Origin: Lentzea nigeriaca
Lineage (GTDB): Bacteria; Actinomycetota; Actinomycetes; Mycobacteriales; Pseudonocardiaceae
Assembly (NCBI RefSeq): GCF_016907955.1
Contig: NZ_JAFBCX010000020.1
Coordinates: forward strand, 62,001-126,000
Reading direction: 5' to 3'
Length of the DNA stretch: 64,000 bases
A program made the position numbers and the translations under genes. Positions 16,048-24,549 of this stretch are shown here, piece after piece. Numbering within the stretch: the stretch's first letter is position 1; each line of letters opens with the position of its first letter. Below the pieces are notes generated by a model that was not told where the DNA came from, did not search any database, and saw nothing but the letters and a program-made list of their open reading frames with translations.

Positions 16048-18375
16048 GTGTGGCCCTTTCGGCGGCGTTCCGCTGAGCCTGCTTTGCCCGTTGTCCGGGC
16101 CGACTGGCGGACATTGCCGCCTTTGCAGCGAGTCGTGGCGCCGCACCCGCTGATCAACCCGGTGTCCTCCTTCACGTCGACGTTGAGTTCGTGGCAGAAC
16201 CCCTCGTTCCTGGCGCCGCTGGCGCATGCGGTGGGGGCGGGGGAGCCTTCCGGGTCGATCTCCGACGTGGCTGTTCCTTCGGCTCGTGAGTGGAAGCCGC
16301 CGTCGGAAGGTGTGGTGGTGTCCCGGATGGTCTCGGTTCCTGAGGCTGACGCGGGGCCTTCCGTTGTCGAGCCTTCGCCTTTGGCTGTCGTGGAGACTTC
16401 GCCGGGCGTTGCTCCTGCTGTGGAGGTTTCGCCGGGGGTTGTGCCTGCCGTGCAGCGATCCGCAGTGGAGGAGCCGCCTCGGTCGGCTCCGGAGCCGCGG
16501 CCGCGAAGGCTGGGTCTCGGGGAGCCGATCTCGTCGGTGTTGCAGCGATCGGTGGGTGGCGAGGTCAGGTCGGGTGGGAGTGCGGTGCGGCCGTCCGGTC
16601 CGGCTGTCGTGCAGCGGGATGTCGGTCCGGACATGTCCGGGGGAACCGGTCCGGTGGTGGCGGGTGAGTCCGCTGATGCCGTGGTGATGCCGCTCGCCGG
16701 ATCTGGCGAACCTGTCGGTTCGGGGGCACCTGCCGATTCCGATGCTGCTGTTGTGGCGCCGCTGGTCGGGCCTGGGGTTCCTGGTGGTCTTGAGGCGCAG
16801 GCTGATTCCGGGGTTGGCGCTGTTTCTGCAGACCCGGTGAAGCCCCTGGTCGGTGCCGATGCGCCTGCTGTGCAGCGTGCCGCCGACATGAGCGGACTGC
16901 CGGAGTCGCGATCGCCGGCTGCACCGTCCGTGCAACGGTTTGCGACCAACCAAGGACCACGAACCCCGGGACTCGGCCTGCCGATCGTGCGGCAACCGTC
17001 CGAGCCCGGTCCGGCGCAGTCGGCTCCAAGCCGTTCCGTTGGTGAGCCGAGCTCATCCGACCCTGTCGCGGGTTTCGCGGAGCCCTCGCGGGTTGTTGAC
17101 GTCGGTGAGGTGAGTGCTGATGTCGTTCAGCGCTCAGAGGCGGGAGAGCCCGGTGGCTCGACGCCGATCGCGGTTCTCGGGGCTGGTGGCGAGTCGGTCG
17201 GGTCGCATGTCGTTCAGCGTGTTGTGGCCAGAGATTCTGGTGGGGTGGCTGCTGGTCCGCGTGCTGATGTCGTTCAGCGGTCTGTAGTGGCAGAACAGGG
17301 TTCCTCGGCGCCGGTTGTCGACGCCGGTCGCGTGGCAGCTGGTGGCGAGTCGGCGCCGATCGCGGGTTTCGCCGAGCAGCTGCCTGTTCTTGATGTCGGC
17401 GACTCGTCCGCGAGCACCGCTGAGCCGTCCTTGCCGCGTGCTGCCGACATCGGCCGGGATGTCGTCCAGCGTTCCGTGGCCGGGCCGCCGATCGCGGCAT
17501 CCGCGCAGCAACCCTCCCAGGACCACGCAGTACGGATGGTGCAGAGGGCGTCCACAACGGTTGCTCCCCAAGGCAACGCCGACCGAGCGCGAGCCACCGA
17601 ACCGCCGACGGCACAGCGACTCGTCGGGGACGCCCCAGCCCTGACGGTTCTGACTCGGCCCGACAGTCCTGCCACGCCGGTGCCGACCGCCGCCGAGACC
17701 GCATCGGTCGCACAGCGGTCCGTCGGTACCGCGCCAGCCCTGCCCACAAGCACGCCCGCCCTGGCCCCAACTGCGCCTGTCCTGCCCTCGACCGCGCCGG
17801 TGGTGGCCGGAACCACGCCTGTGCTGGCTCAAACTGCGCCCGTGCTGGCTCAAGCCGCGCCTGTCCTGCCCTCAACGGTGCCCGTGGTGGCCCGAACCAC
17901 GCCCGTGCTGGCTCAAACTGCGCCTGTCCTGCCCCCAACCGTGACCGTGGTGGCCCAAACTGTGCCTGCGCTGCCCCGAACCGCGCCCGTCCTGGCCCAA
18001 GCCGCGCACGTCCTGCCGCCAACCGCGCCCGTCCTGGCCCAAGCCGCGCCCGTTCCGACCCGAAGCGCGCCCGTCCTGCCCCGAGCCGAGCCCGTCGTGC
18101 AGCGGATCCCGGCTGCTCAGCCGCAAGCCCCGCCCGTTGTGGTGCAACCAGCCCCGGAACCGACGGTCGTGGTCGCCCGCACGCCTGACCCCGAACCCGT
18201 CCGGCACACCCAGGAAGCACCCGTCGTGCAGCGCAGCGAGGCACCCCAGCCCGTGGCGAGCCCAGGGCAGAACGCCGACGAGTTGCTCCGGAAGTTGTAC
18301 GACCCCCTGCTGCGCCGGCTCAAGGCCGATCTGTGGCTCGACCGTGAGCGTCGTGGGGCGCTCACCGACCTGTGA
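16048..18375 (+). CDS. 775-aa Ala/Pro/Val-rich eCIS protein with repeated VQR motifs
   Basis: Starts at GTG 16048 behind GGGGAGGTG. Three parts can be seen. A structured N-terminus covers about 60 residues ('WRTLPPLQRVVAPHPLINP', 'LSSWQNPSFLAPLAHAV'). A long, low-complexity, probably disordered region follows. A charged helical C-terminus contains 'LYDPLLRRLKADLWLDRERR'. Fifteen xQR motifs occur (11 VQR, 2 LQR, 2 AQR), usually followed by small or acidic residues and spaced roughly 20-70 residues apart. Residues ~575-686 form an octapeptide array. It lies between the tube-assembly genes and the second tube gene. It could be an atypical length ruler, scaffold or cargo-docking protein; none of these is proven. 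Confidence 0.75.
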   Translation: MWPFRRRSAEPALPVVRADWRTLPPLQRVVAPHPLINPVSSFTSTLSSWQNPSFLAPLAHAVGAGEPSGSISDVAVPSAREWKPPSEGVVVSRMVSVPEADAGPSVVEPSPLAVVETSPGVAPAVEVSPGVVPAVQRSAVEEPPRSAPEPRPRRLGLGEPISSVLQRSVGGEVRSGGSAVRPSGPAVVQRDVGPDMSGGTGPVVAGESADAVVMPLAGSGEPVGSGAPADSDAAVVAPLVGPGVPGGLEAQADSGVGAVSADPVKPLVGADAPAVQRAADMSGLPESRSPAAPSVQRFATNQGPRTPGLGLPIVRQPSEPGPAQSAPSRSVGEPSSSDPVAGFAEPSRVVDVGEVSADVVQRSEAGEPGGSTPIAVLGAGGESVGSHVVQRVVARDSGGVAAGPRADVVQRSVVAEQGSSAPVVDAGRVAAGGESAPIAGFAEQLPVLDVGDSSASTAEPSLPRAADIGRDVVQRSVAGPPIAASAQQPSQDHAVRMVQRASTTVAPQGNADRARATEPPTAQRLVGDAPALTVLTRPDSPATPVPTAAETASVAQRSVGTAPALPTSTPALAPTAPVLPSTAPVVAGTTPVLAQTAPVLAQAAPVLPSTVPVVARTTPVLAQTAPVLPPTVTVVAQTVPALPRTAPVLAQAAHVLPPTAPVLAQAAPVPTRSAPVLPRAEPVVQRIPAAQPQAPPVVVQPAPEPTVVVARTPDPEPVRHTQEAPVVQRSEAPQPVASPGQNADELLRKLYDPLLRRLKADLWLDRERRGALTDL
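17770..18105 (+). repeat. Degenerate 24-bp tandem repeat encoding APVLAQTA-type octapeptides
   Basis: About 14 imperfect 24-bp units encode A-P-V-L-x-x-[TA]-[AVT]. Two longer stretches (about 17797-17850 and 17881-17935) encode the same 17 residues except for one change, pointing to recent segmental duplication. Unit number is likely to vary between strains, which would change protein length. Confidence 0.85.
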
Positions 18376-18384
18376 GGACATGCC

Positions 18385-18813
18385 ATGACCGCACCAGAGG
18401 AAGCTGTCGCCGTCTGCTTCTACGTGTCGGTGGACAAGGACGACCTGGGGCCCTTCAACAGTTGTGAGGGGCTCGGGTGCGAGTTCGTCATCGAGCAGCG
18501 GGAAGAGGGCGGCAACAACGGAATGGTGTGGCAGCTGCCCACGCGTATCAAGTACCCCAACGTGAAGCTGACGCGGCCGGTCACCAGTGACAGCCAGAAG
18601 ATCACGAGCTGGATCGCCGGCATGGCGGCGGGGATCAAGCGGCGAACGGCGGTCATCGAGGCGAAGACTCTCGAAGGCAGGATCATCGCCAGCTGGTCGT
18701 TGGCCGAGGTGGTGCCGGTGCGATGGACGGGGCCGCAGCTCAGCGCCGAGCAGACCAAGGTGGCCACCGAGACGCTCGAGTTGGCGCATCACGGGTTCCT
18801 GGACGCGCGATGA
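18385..18813 (+). CDS. Second eCIS tube-type protein (Pvc5-like, T4 gp19 family)
   Basis: A 142-residue gp19-family protein distinct from the main tube subunit: 'VCFYVSVDKDDLGPFNSCEG' at residues 10-29, 'YPNVKLTRPVTSDSQKITSW' around 57-76 and a C-terminal 'ETLELAHHGFLD'. Pvc5-type paralogues form the first tube layer on the baseplate. It sits 9 bp after the repeat-protein gene; its TGA overlaps the next ATG (ATGA). Confidence 0.88.
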   Translation: MTAPEEAVAVCFYVSVDKDDLGPFNSCEGLGCEFVIEQREEGGNNGMVWQLPTRIKYPNVKLTRPVTSDSQKITSWIAGMAAGIKRRTAVIEAKTLEGRIIASWSLAEVVPVRWTGPQLSAEQTKVATETLELAHHGFLDAR

Positions 18814-19547
18814 CCGTCACGTTCACGAGCGCGGGGTCGTCGGCGACCACGTCCAAGAAGATGGAGCACGCCACCATCACGGCGCACGAGCCGCCGAAGC
18901 CTGGCGGGCTGCAGAAGCCGGGGGCGCAGCTGGACGTCATCAAGTTCACCTTCAACCCCAAGGAACTCACGCTCGCCAAGAACGCCAAGTGGCAGCGGCA
19001 GGCGCAGCCCAACGCGGCCAAGGCGGGCGTTCCCGAGTTCAAGGGGGCCGAGCCTGCGAAGCTGAGCCTGGAGATCTTCCTCGACTCCACGGACACCATG
19101 GGCGACGCGACCATCAAGACCGTCGAGCAGCTCTTCAACCTCACGGTGCCCACAAAGGACAGTCGAAAGGACGGGAAGGGCACCCCGCCGTGGGTCATCT
19201 TCCAGTGGGGCACCACGAAGGGCTTCCCGAGCTTCGTCTCCAGCGTCTCGGCCAAGTACACGCTCTTCACACCCGGTGGGATGCCGGTCAGGGCGGTGTG
19301 CACGGTCAACCTGGAGGAGGTCAGCGGCGAACCCGGCGGGCAGAACCCGACCAGCGGTGCCCTGGCCGCGCGGGACGCTCACACGCTCACGGCCGGCGAC
19401 TCGTTGCAGTCCTTGGCGTACAAGGCGTACGGCAACCCCGAGCTGTGGCGTCACATCGCCGAGGCCAACGACATCGACGACCCGATGCGGCTGCGGCTCG
19501 GCTCGACCGTGCTCGTTCCGGCGTTGGAGGAGATCCAGCATGGCTAA
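18810..19547 (+). CDS. eCIS baseplate hub protein with LysM domain (Pvc7-like)
   Basis: A 245-residue protein starting at ATG 18810 in an ATGA overlap. The N-terminal part holds 'DVIKFTFNPKELTLAKNAKW' around residues 43-62 and 'LSLEIFLDSTDT' near 83-94, as in Pvc7/gp53-like hub proteins. The C-terminal ~50 residues form a LysM domain ('TLTAGDSLQSLAYKAYGNPE' ... 'RLRLGSTVLVPA'). LysM modules in tail proteins are proposed to bind peptidoglycan or brace the baseplate. It overlaps the spike gene by 8 bp. Confidence 0.9.
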   Translation: MTVTFTSAGSSATTSKKMEHATITAHEPPKPGGLQKPGAQLDVIKFTFNPKELTLAKNAKWQRQAQPNAAKAGVPEFKGAEPAKLSLEIFLDSTDTMGDATIKTVEQLFNLTVPTKDSRKDGKGTPPWVIFQWGTTKGFPSFVSSVSAKYTLFTPGGMPVRAVCTVNLEEVSGEPGGQNPTSGALAARDAHTLTAGDSLQSLAYKAYGNPELWRHIAEANDIDDPMRLRLGSTVLVPALEEIQHG

Positions 19548-21309
19548 CGAGAGCTTCGCCAACAACCTGGTCGTCGAGGTCGAGGGCAAGCCGCTGCCCG
19601 CGGACGTCAAGCTGCTGCTGACCTACGCCTACGTCGACGACAGCCGGAACCTGCCGGACATGTTCGTGCTGCGGTTCCGCGACCCCGGTCACGTCGTGCT
19701 CGCCAAGGGGCACTTCACGATAGGCGCGAAGGCCGCCCTCAAGGTCCAGACGGCCGACCCCGGCGGGCCGAAACCGCTGATGAGCGGCGAGATCACCGCC
19801 GTCGGCATCGAGCTGGACGCCCAGGGCACCTTCACCGAGGTCCGTGGTTACGACGAGGCGCACCGGCTGTTCCGCGGCAAGCGGGTCGCGGTCTACCCGA
19901 ACATGACGGTCAGCGACGTCGTCAAGAAGGTCGCCGAACGCGCGAACATCAAGACGGGCTCGATCGACAACGTGCCCGGCTTCGGCGGCAGGCCGGACAC
20001 CCAGCTGAGCCAGGACAACGTGAGCGACTGGGAGTTCCTGAGCCGCCTGGCGAGAACCGTCGGCGCGCAGATCGCGGTCAAGGACGGCAAGCTCGACTTC
20101 AAGCTGCCGGAACCGCCCGCGTCGGCGCCGCAGACCAACGCCAAAGCCAAGTCCAACCCGCTCGTGCTCGAGATGCACAGCACGCTCGTGGCGCTCAGGG
20201 CGGGCATCACGACGGCGGGGCAGGTGCCGGAGGTCCAGGTCAGGGGCTGGGACTTCGAGAACAAGCAGGAGGTCGTGGCGACCGCCGTCCCGAACACCGC
20301 TGGTGTCGAGGTGCAGCAGGCCAACCCGACGGAGCTGGCCAAGAAGTTCAAGGCGCCGCCCCACCTCGAAGCCGGTCTGCCCTACCGGACTCACGCCGAG
20401 GCCAAGACCGCGGCGGAAGCGCTGGCGGCGCAGCTCGGCGGCTCGTGCGCGGAGCTCACCGGCGTGGCGAGGGGGAACCCGGAGCTCAAGGCGGGCGTGG
20501 CGGTGGCGCTCGCCAACGTCGGCGAACCGTTCCAGGGCAAGTACACCCTGACCAGCACCAGGCATCTCTTCGCCGAACACACCGGCTACACCACGGAGTT
20601 CACGGTGTCGGGCAAGCAGGAACGTTCGCTCTACGGCCTGGTCCACGGCACCACCGCCAAGCCCCTCAACGGACTCGTGCCCGCGGTCGTCACGAATGCC
20701 AAGGACCCGCTGCAGATCGGCCGCGTCCAGGTCAAGTTCCCGTGGTTGTCGGCCGACTTCACCAGCGTCTGGGCGAGGACCGTACAGCAGGGCGCCGGAG
20801 CGAACCGCGGCACGGTGATCCTGCCGGAGGTCGGCGACGAGGTGCTGGTCGGCTTCGAGCACGGCGACTTCGACGCGCCGTACGTGCTCGGCGGCCTCTA
20901 CAACGGCAAGGACAAGCCGCCGAAGCTCGGCAAACCTCCGGTCGACAGCGGCAACGGCGAGATCGCGGCGCGCGGGTTCGTGTCCAGGAAGGGCCACAAG
21001 GTCGAGTTCGTCGAGGACGACGGCATCGTGATCTCCAGCGGTGACGGGAAGTTCGTCGTCAAGCTCGACCAGAAGTCGCAGAACGTCGAGATCACCAGCG
21101 GCAAGACCATCAACGTCAAGGCGCAGAACGGCATCACCGTCGACGCCGGCACCGGGCCGCTGGAGCTCAAGGGCCAGAAGGTGTCCGTCACGGCACAGAC
21201 CGAGCTCAAGGCGGAGGGCACCCAGGTCAAGATCGCCGGTCAAGCGCAGACCGAGGTCACGGCCGGCGGTGTCCTCACCGTCAAGGGTTCCATCGTCAAG
21301 ATCAACTGA
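19540..21309 (+). CDS. VgrG-like spike/hub protein (Pvc8-like)
   Basis: A 589-residue fusion of a phage gpD-like hub (~1-360, 'DVVKKVAERANIKTGSID', 'DNVSDWEFLSRLARTVGAQI'), a gp5-type OB domain (~370-470, 'LVPAVVTNAKDPLQIGRVQV', 'ARTVQQGAGANRGTVILPEV', 'GDEVLVGFEHGDFDAPYVLG') and a C-terminal beta-helix-like tail with short repeats ('VEITSGKTINVKAQNGITVD'). It trimerises as the membrane-puncturing spike. ATG 19540 overlaps the LysM gene by 8 bp. No C-terminal toxin extension is fused to it. Confidence 0.94.
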   Translation: MANESFANNLVVEVEGKPLPADVKLLLTYAYVDDSRNLPDMFVLRFRDPGHVVLAKGHFTIGAKAALKVQTADPGGPKPLMSGEITAVGIELDAQGTFTEVRGYDEAHRLFRGKRVAVYPNMTVSDVVKKVAERANIKTGSIDNVPGFGGRPDTQLSQDNVSDWEFLSRLARTVGAQIAVKDGKLDFKLPEPPASAPQTNAKAKSNPLVLEMHSTLVALRAGITTAGQVPEVQVRGWDFENKQEVVATAVPNTAGVEVQQANPTELAKKFKAPPHLEAGLPYRTHAEAKTAAEALAAQLGGSCAELTGVARGNPELKAGVAVALANVGEPFQGKYTLTSTRHLFAEHTGYTTEFTVSGKQERSLYGLVHGTTAKPLNGLVPAVVTNAKDPLQIGRVQVKFPWLSADFTSVWARTVQQGAGANRGTVILPEVGDEVLVGFEHGDFDAPYVLGGLYNGKDKPPKLGKPPVDSGNGEIAARGFVSRKGHKVEFVEDDGIVISSGDGKFVVKLDQKSQNVEITSGKTINVKAQNGITVDAGTGPLELKGQKVSVTAQTELKAEGTQVKIAGQAQTEVTAGGVLTVKGSIVKIN

Positions 21310-21319
21310 GGAACTGACC

Positions 21320-21604
21320 ATGCCACCCGCAGCGAGAGTCGGAGACCTGACCGGGCACCCCGGCGTCATCATGCCGCCCGGTGTCCCGACCGTGCTCATC
21401 GGCGGGCTGCCCGCCGCGACGGTCGGGAACCTGCACACCTGCTCGTTCCCGCCGCCCGCCGTGCACCCGCCGACGCCGATCATCCCGCCGGGCTGCCCGA
21501 CAGTGCTGATCGGCGGCAGGCCCGCGGCCCGCGTGGGCGACATGAGCGGCTGCGGTGCGCCGATCCTGCCGCCCGGCTGCCCGACCGTCCTGATCGGAGG
21601 GTGA
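21320..21604 (+). CDS. PAAR-domain spike-tip protein (Pvc10-like)
   Basis: A 94-residue PAAR protein made of three related turns ('PPGVPTVLIGGLPAATVGNL', 'PPGCPTVLIGGRPAARVGDM', 'PPGCPTVLIGG'), the pattern that folds into the sharp cone capping the VgrG-like spike. Histidine and cysteines suitable for the tip metal are present. There is no toxin fusion. The start ATG at 21320 is 10 bp after the spike gene, with GAGGAAC upstream. Confidence 0.93.
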   Translation: MPPAARVGDLTGHPGVIMPPGVPTVLIGGLPAATVGNLHTCSFPPPAVHPPTPIIPPGCPTVLIGGRPAARVGDMSGCGAPILPPGCPTVLIGG

Positions 21605-21608
21605 CCAG

Positions 21609-22010
21609 GTGGACTTCATCGGCAGGGGCCTCAGCTTTCCCGTTCGCACCGACGCGACGGGATCGGTGGCGCTCGTCGACGGCGACCGCGAGATCGTGGA
21701 GAGCATCCGGCTGATCCTCGCCACCGCGCCGGGGGAACGCCCGATGCGGCCCGAGTTCGGCTGCGCGATCCACGACCTCGTGTTCGCGCCCGCGGACTCC
21801 ACGACGGCCGGGCAGATCGCCTACGAGGTGCGGCAGTCGCTGGAGCGGTGGGAACCGCGCATCGACCTGGCCGACGTCGTCGTCGACTTCGCCGAGGTCG
21901 ACAGCGGCACCCTGCTGATCGACATCCGCTACACGCTGCGCAACACCAACGACCCGCGCAACCTCGTCTTCCCGTTCTACGTCATACCGCCGCACGAGGA
22001 CGGTGCGTGA
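21609..22010 (+). CDS. gp25-like baseplate wedge protein (Pvc9-like)
   Basis: A 133-residue gp25/GPW-family protein: 'FIGRGLSFPVRTDATGSVAL' at residues 3-22, then the hallmark 'TAPGERPMRPEFGCAIHDLV' around 39-58. It initiates sheath polymerisation on the baseplate. GTG start at 21609, 4 bp after the PAAR stop; its TGA shares one base with the ATG of the next gene (TGATG). Confidence 0.93.
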   Translation: MDFIGRGLSFPVRTDATGSVALVDGDREIVESIRLILATAPGERPMRPEFGCAIHDLVFAPADSTTAGQIAYEVRQSLERWEPRIDLADVVVDFAEVDSGTLLIDIRYTLRNTNDPRNLVFPFYVIPPHEDGA

Positions 22011-23935
22011 TGCCGCTTCCCTTGCCGAACCTGGACGACCGGCGCTTCCAGCAGCTCGTCGACGAGGCCAAGCGCCGCGTTCAGCAGCACTGTCCCGAGT
22101 GGACCGATCACAACGTCTCCGATCCCGGCGTCACGCTGATCGAGGCCTTCGCGCACATGGTCGACGAGCTGATGTACCGGCTCAACCGCGTGCCGCGGCT
22201 GCACTACCTCAAGTTCCTCGACCTGATCGGCGTCAAGTTGTTCGCTCCGACCGCCGCACGCGTGGACGTCACCTACTGGCTGTCCGCACCTCAGCCGGCA
22301 CCCGTGGAGGTCCCGCGGGGCAACCAGGTCGCGACCCAGCGCAAGGGTGTGGAGGAACCCGTAGTCTTCACCGTCGACCGCCCGCTCACGATCGTGCCCT
22401 GCGAGCTCTCGCACCTGGCCACCGCGACCGCGAACGGCCAGCCCGTCGACCGCACCGACGACCTGAAGGCGGGCAAGGAACCATCCGCGTTCAGCGAGCA
22501 GCCGGAACGTGGCGACGCCGTGCTGTTCGGCCTGTCCACCGCGGTCCCGGGCTGCGCGGTGCTGCTCAGGTTCGACTGCGAGCCGATGGGCTCCGGCATC
22601 AACCCCGACGACCCGCCGTGGGTGTGGGAAGCCTGGACGAGCGAGGGCTGGACCGCCTGCGAGGTCGACCACTTCACCAACGGCGGCTTCAACTCCGCGG
22701 GTGACGTCGTCGTGCACGTCCCCCAGGGCCACACCACGTCGATCCTGGTCAGGCAGCGCGCGGGCTGGCTGCGCTGCCGTGCCGCGGAAGTGTGGCAGGG
22801 CCAGCCGTTCTACCAGCGCTCACCGAAGATCCGCGACGTCACGGCGGCGACGATCGGCGGCACGACCGAGGCCGTGCACGCCGATGTCGTGCGGGGCGAG
22901 ACCCTCGGTGTCTCGGAAGGTGTTGCGGGTCAGCGGTTCCCGCTCGCCCGCACGCCGGTCGTCGCGGGTGCGCCGATCACCGTCGAGGTCGCCACCACCG
23001 ACGGCTGGGAGACCTGGACCGAGGTTCCCGCGTTCGTCGAGTCGGGGCCGGAGGACCGGCACTTCCTGCTGGACAACATCGAGGGCCAGATCATCTTCGG
23101 CCCTGCGGTGCGGCAGCAGGACGGCACGCTCCGGCATTACGGCGCTGTGCCCGCGAAGTCCGCGGCGATCCGCGTCCCCGAATACCGCACCGGTGGCGGG
23201 CTGCGGGGCAACGTCGCCCGCAACCTCGTGACCGTGCAACGGGATCCGGTGCCGTTCGTGAGCAACGTGACCAACCGCAAGCCCGGCAGGGGCGGTGTCG
23301 CGGGGGAGTCGGTCGAGGACGCGGCCCTGCGAGGCCCGCTGTCGCTGCGGACGCGGGACAGGGCCGTGACGGCCGAGGACTACGAGATTCTCGCGCGAGA
23401 AGCCGCTCCGGAGGTCGCACGCGTGCGGTGCGCGCCGGGCGACGACGGCGTGCGCGTGCTGGTCGTGCCCGCTGTTGCCGAGCACGAGGAGCCGAACTTC
23501 GCGGCGTTCCAGGTCGACCAGGAGACGCTCGAACGCATCGCCCGGCACCTCGACGCGCGGCGGTGTGTCGGGGCGCGGGTGAGCGTGGAGCCGCCGTTCT
23601 ACCAGGGTGTCACGGTCGTCGCGGACCTCAAGGCGCGCAACGGGACGCCGACCGAGGCGGTGAGGGCCAGGGCGATGGACGCTTTGGGCGACTACCTCGA
23701 CCCGATCCGCGGTGGCGCCGACGGCGACGGCTGGCCGTTCGGGCGGCCGGTGCACTCGGGTGAGGTTTACGCGGTGCTGCAACGGATCCCGGGCGTCGAG
23801 CTGGTCGAGGACGTCCGGTTGTTCGCGGCGAACCTGCTGACCGGGGAGAGGGGACAGTCGGTGCAGCGGGTCGACCTGCCTCCCAACGGCTTGGCTTTCT
23901 CCTACGGGCACCAGGTGCGAGTGGTGAGGAGCTGA
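22010..23935 (+). CDS. Putative baseplate assembly protein (gpJ-like, Pvc11-like)
   Basis: A 641-residue member of the 'putative baseplate assembly' family. The N-terminus 'LPNLDDRRFQQLVDEAKRRV' and 'WTDHNVSDPGVTLIEAFAHM' are diagnostic. The middle holds 'DNIEGQIIFGPAVRQQDGTL' and 'YRTGGGLRGNVA'; the C-terminal gpJ core holds 'LRTRDRAVTAEDYEILAREA'. It forms the baseplate wedge together with the gp25- and gpI-like neighbours. It starts at ATG 22010, overlapping the gp25 stop by one base; an open frame further upstream lies inside gp25 and is not used. Confidence 0.94.
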   Translation: MPLPLPNLDDRRFQQLVDEAKRRVQQHCPEWTDHNVSDPGVTLIEAFAHMVDELMYRLNRVPRLHYLKFLDLIGVKLFAPTAARVDVTYWLSAPQPAPVEVPRGNQVATQRKGVEEPVVFTVDRPLTIVPCELSHLATATANGQPVDRTDDLKAGKEPSAFSEQPERGDAVLFGLSTAVPGCAVLLRFDCEPMGSGINPDDPPWVWEAWTSEGWTACEVDHFTNGGFNSAGDVVVHVPQGHTTSILVRQRAGWLRCRAAEVWQGQPFYQRSPKIRDVTAATIGGTTEAVHADVVRGETLGVSEGVAGQRFPLARTPVVAGAPITVEVATTDGWETWTEVPAFVESGPEDRHFLLDNIEGQIIFGPAVRQQDGTLRHYGAVPAKSAAIRVPEYRTGGGLRGNVARNLVTVQRDPVPFVSNVTNRKPGRGGVAGESVEDAALRGPLSLRTRDRAVTAEDYEILAREAAPEVARVRCAPGDDGVRVLVVPAVAEHEEPNFAAFQVDQETLERIARHLDARRCVGARVSVEPPFYQGVTVVADLKARNGTPTEAVRARAMDALGDYLDPIRGGADGDGWPFGRPVHSGEVYAVLQRIPGVELVEDVRLFAANLLTGERGQSVQRVDLPPNGLAFSYGHQVRVVRS

Positions 23936-24012
23936 CATGTGCACCGCGATCGGAGGTCTCATTTCCCCGTCACCCCGCCGGGCGGCAGGTGGCGGTGGGC
24001 GAGGGGGCGGTA

Positions 24013-24549
24013 ATGCGTAGTGCTGTGGACGACCTGATTTCCCCACATCCCCTCGGCGAGCGGATGCCCGCCGTCTACACCGACGACGACTTCACCCAGC
24101 GCTTCACCCAGGCCCTCGACGAGGTCGTCGCCCCGGTCTTCACCGTCCTCGACTGCTTCGCCGCCTACCTCGACCCGCGCCTCGCCCCCGCGGACTTCGT
24201 CGACTGGCTGGCCGGCTGGGTGGCGCTGGACCTCGACGAGAGCTGGACCTCGGCCCAGCGCCGCGAGCTGGTCGCCAGAGCCGTGCGGCTGCACAGGTTC
24301 CGCGGTACCAGACGAGGCCTGGCCGAACACGTCTGGCTCCTCACCGGCGGCCGGGTCGACATCGCGGACAGCGGTGGCATCGCGGTGTCCCAGCGCCCGC
24401 ACGGCCCGATCCCGGGCAGTTCCCCCGCGCACGTGCTGATCCGCATCCGGGTGCCGAACCCGGCCGCGGTCGACAGCGTGCGGATCACCGCGGCGGTGCG
24501 CCGGATGGTGCCCGCCCACGTCGCCACGACCATCGAGGTGACCACATGA
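24013..24549 (+). CDS. Phage tail/baseplate wedge protein (gpI-like, Pvc12-like)
   Basis: A 178-residue tail-protein-I-family member: 'LGERMPAVYTDDDFTQRFTQ' around residues 13-32, 'VFTVLDCFAAYLDPRLAPAD' around 40-59, and 'RLHRFRGTRRGLAEHVWLLT' around 88-107. I prefer ATG 24013, which follows a GAGGGGG sequence; a start 24 bp earlier in frame is possible. It overlaps the next gene by 4 bp (ATGA). In Photorhabdus the corresponding protein is far longer; the compact form is usual in actinobacterial loci. Confidence 0.88.
   Translation: MRSAVDDLISPHPLGERMPAVYTDDDFTQRFTQALDEVVAPVFTVLDCFAAYLDPRLAPADFVDWLAGWVALDLDESWTSAQRRELVARAVRLHRFRGTRRGLAEHVWLLTGGRVDIADSGGIAVSQRPHGPIPGSSPAHVLIRIRVPNPAAVDSVRITAAVRRMVPAHVATTIEVTT

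Noticed and set aside
17770..18105. The tandem repeat as a CRISPR array
   Set aside because: Units are 24 bp, in frame, contiguous and without unique spacers. They encode an octapeptide inside an open gene, and no cas genes are nearby.
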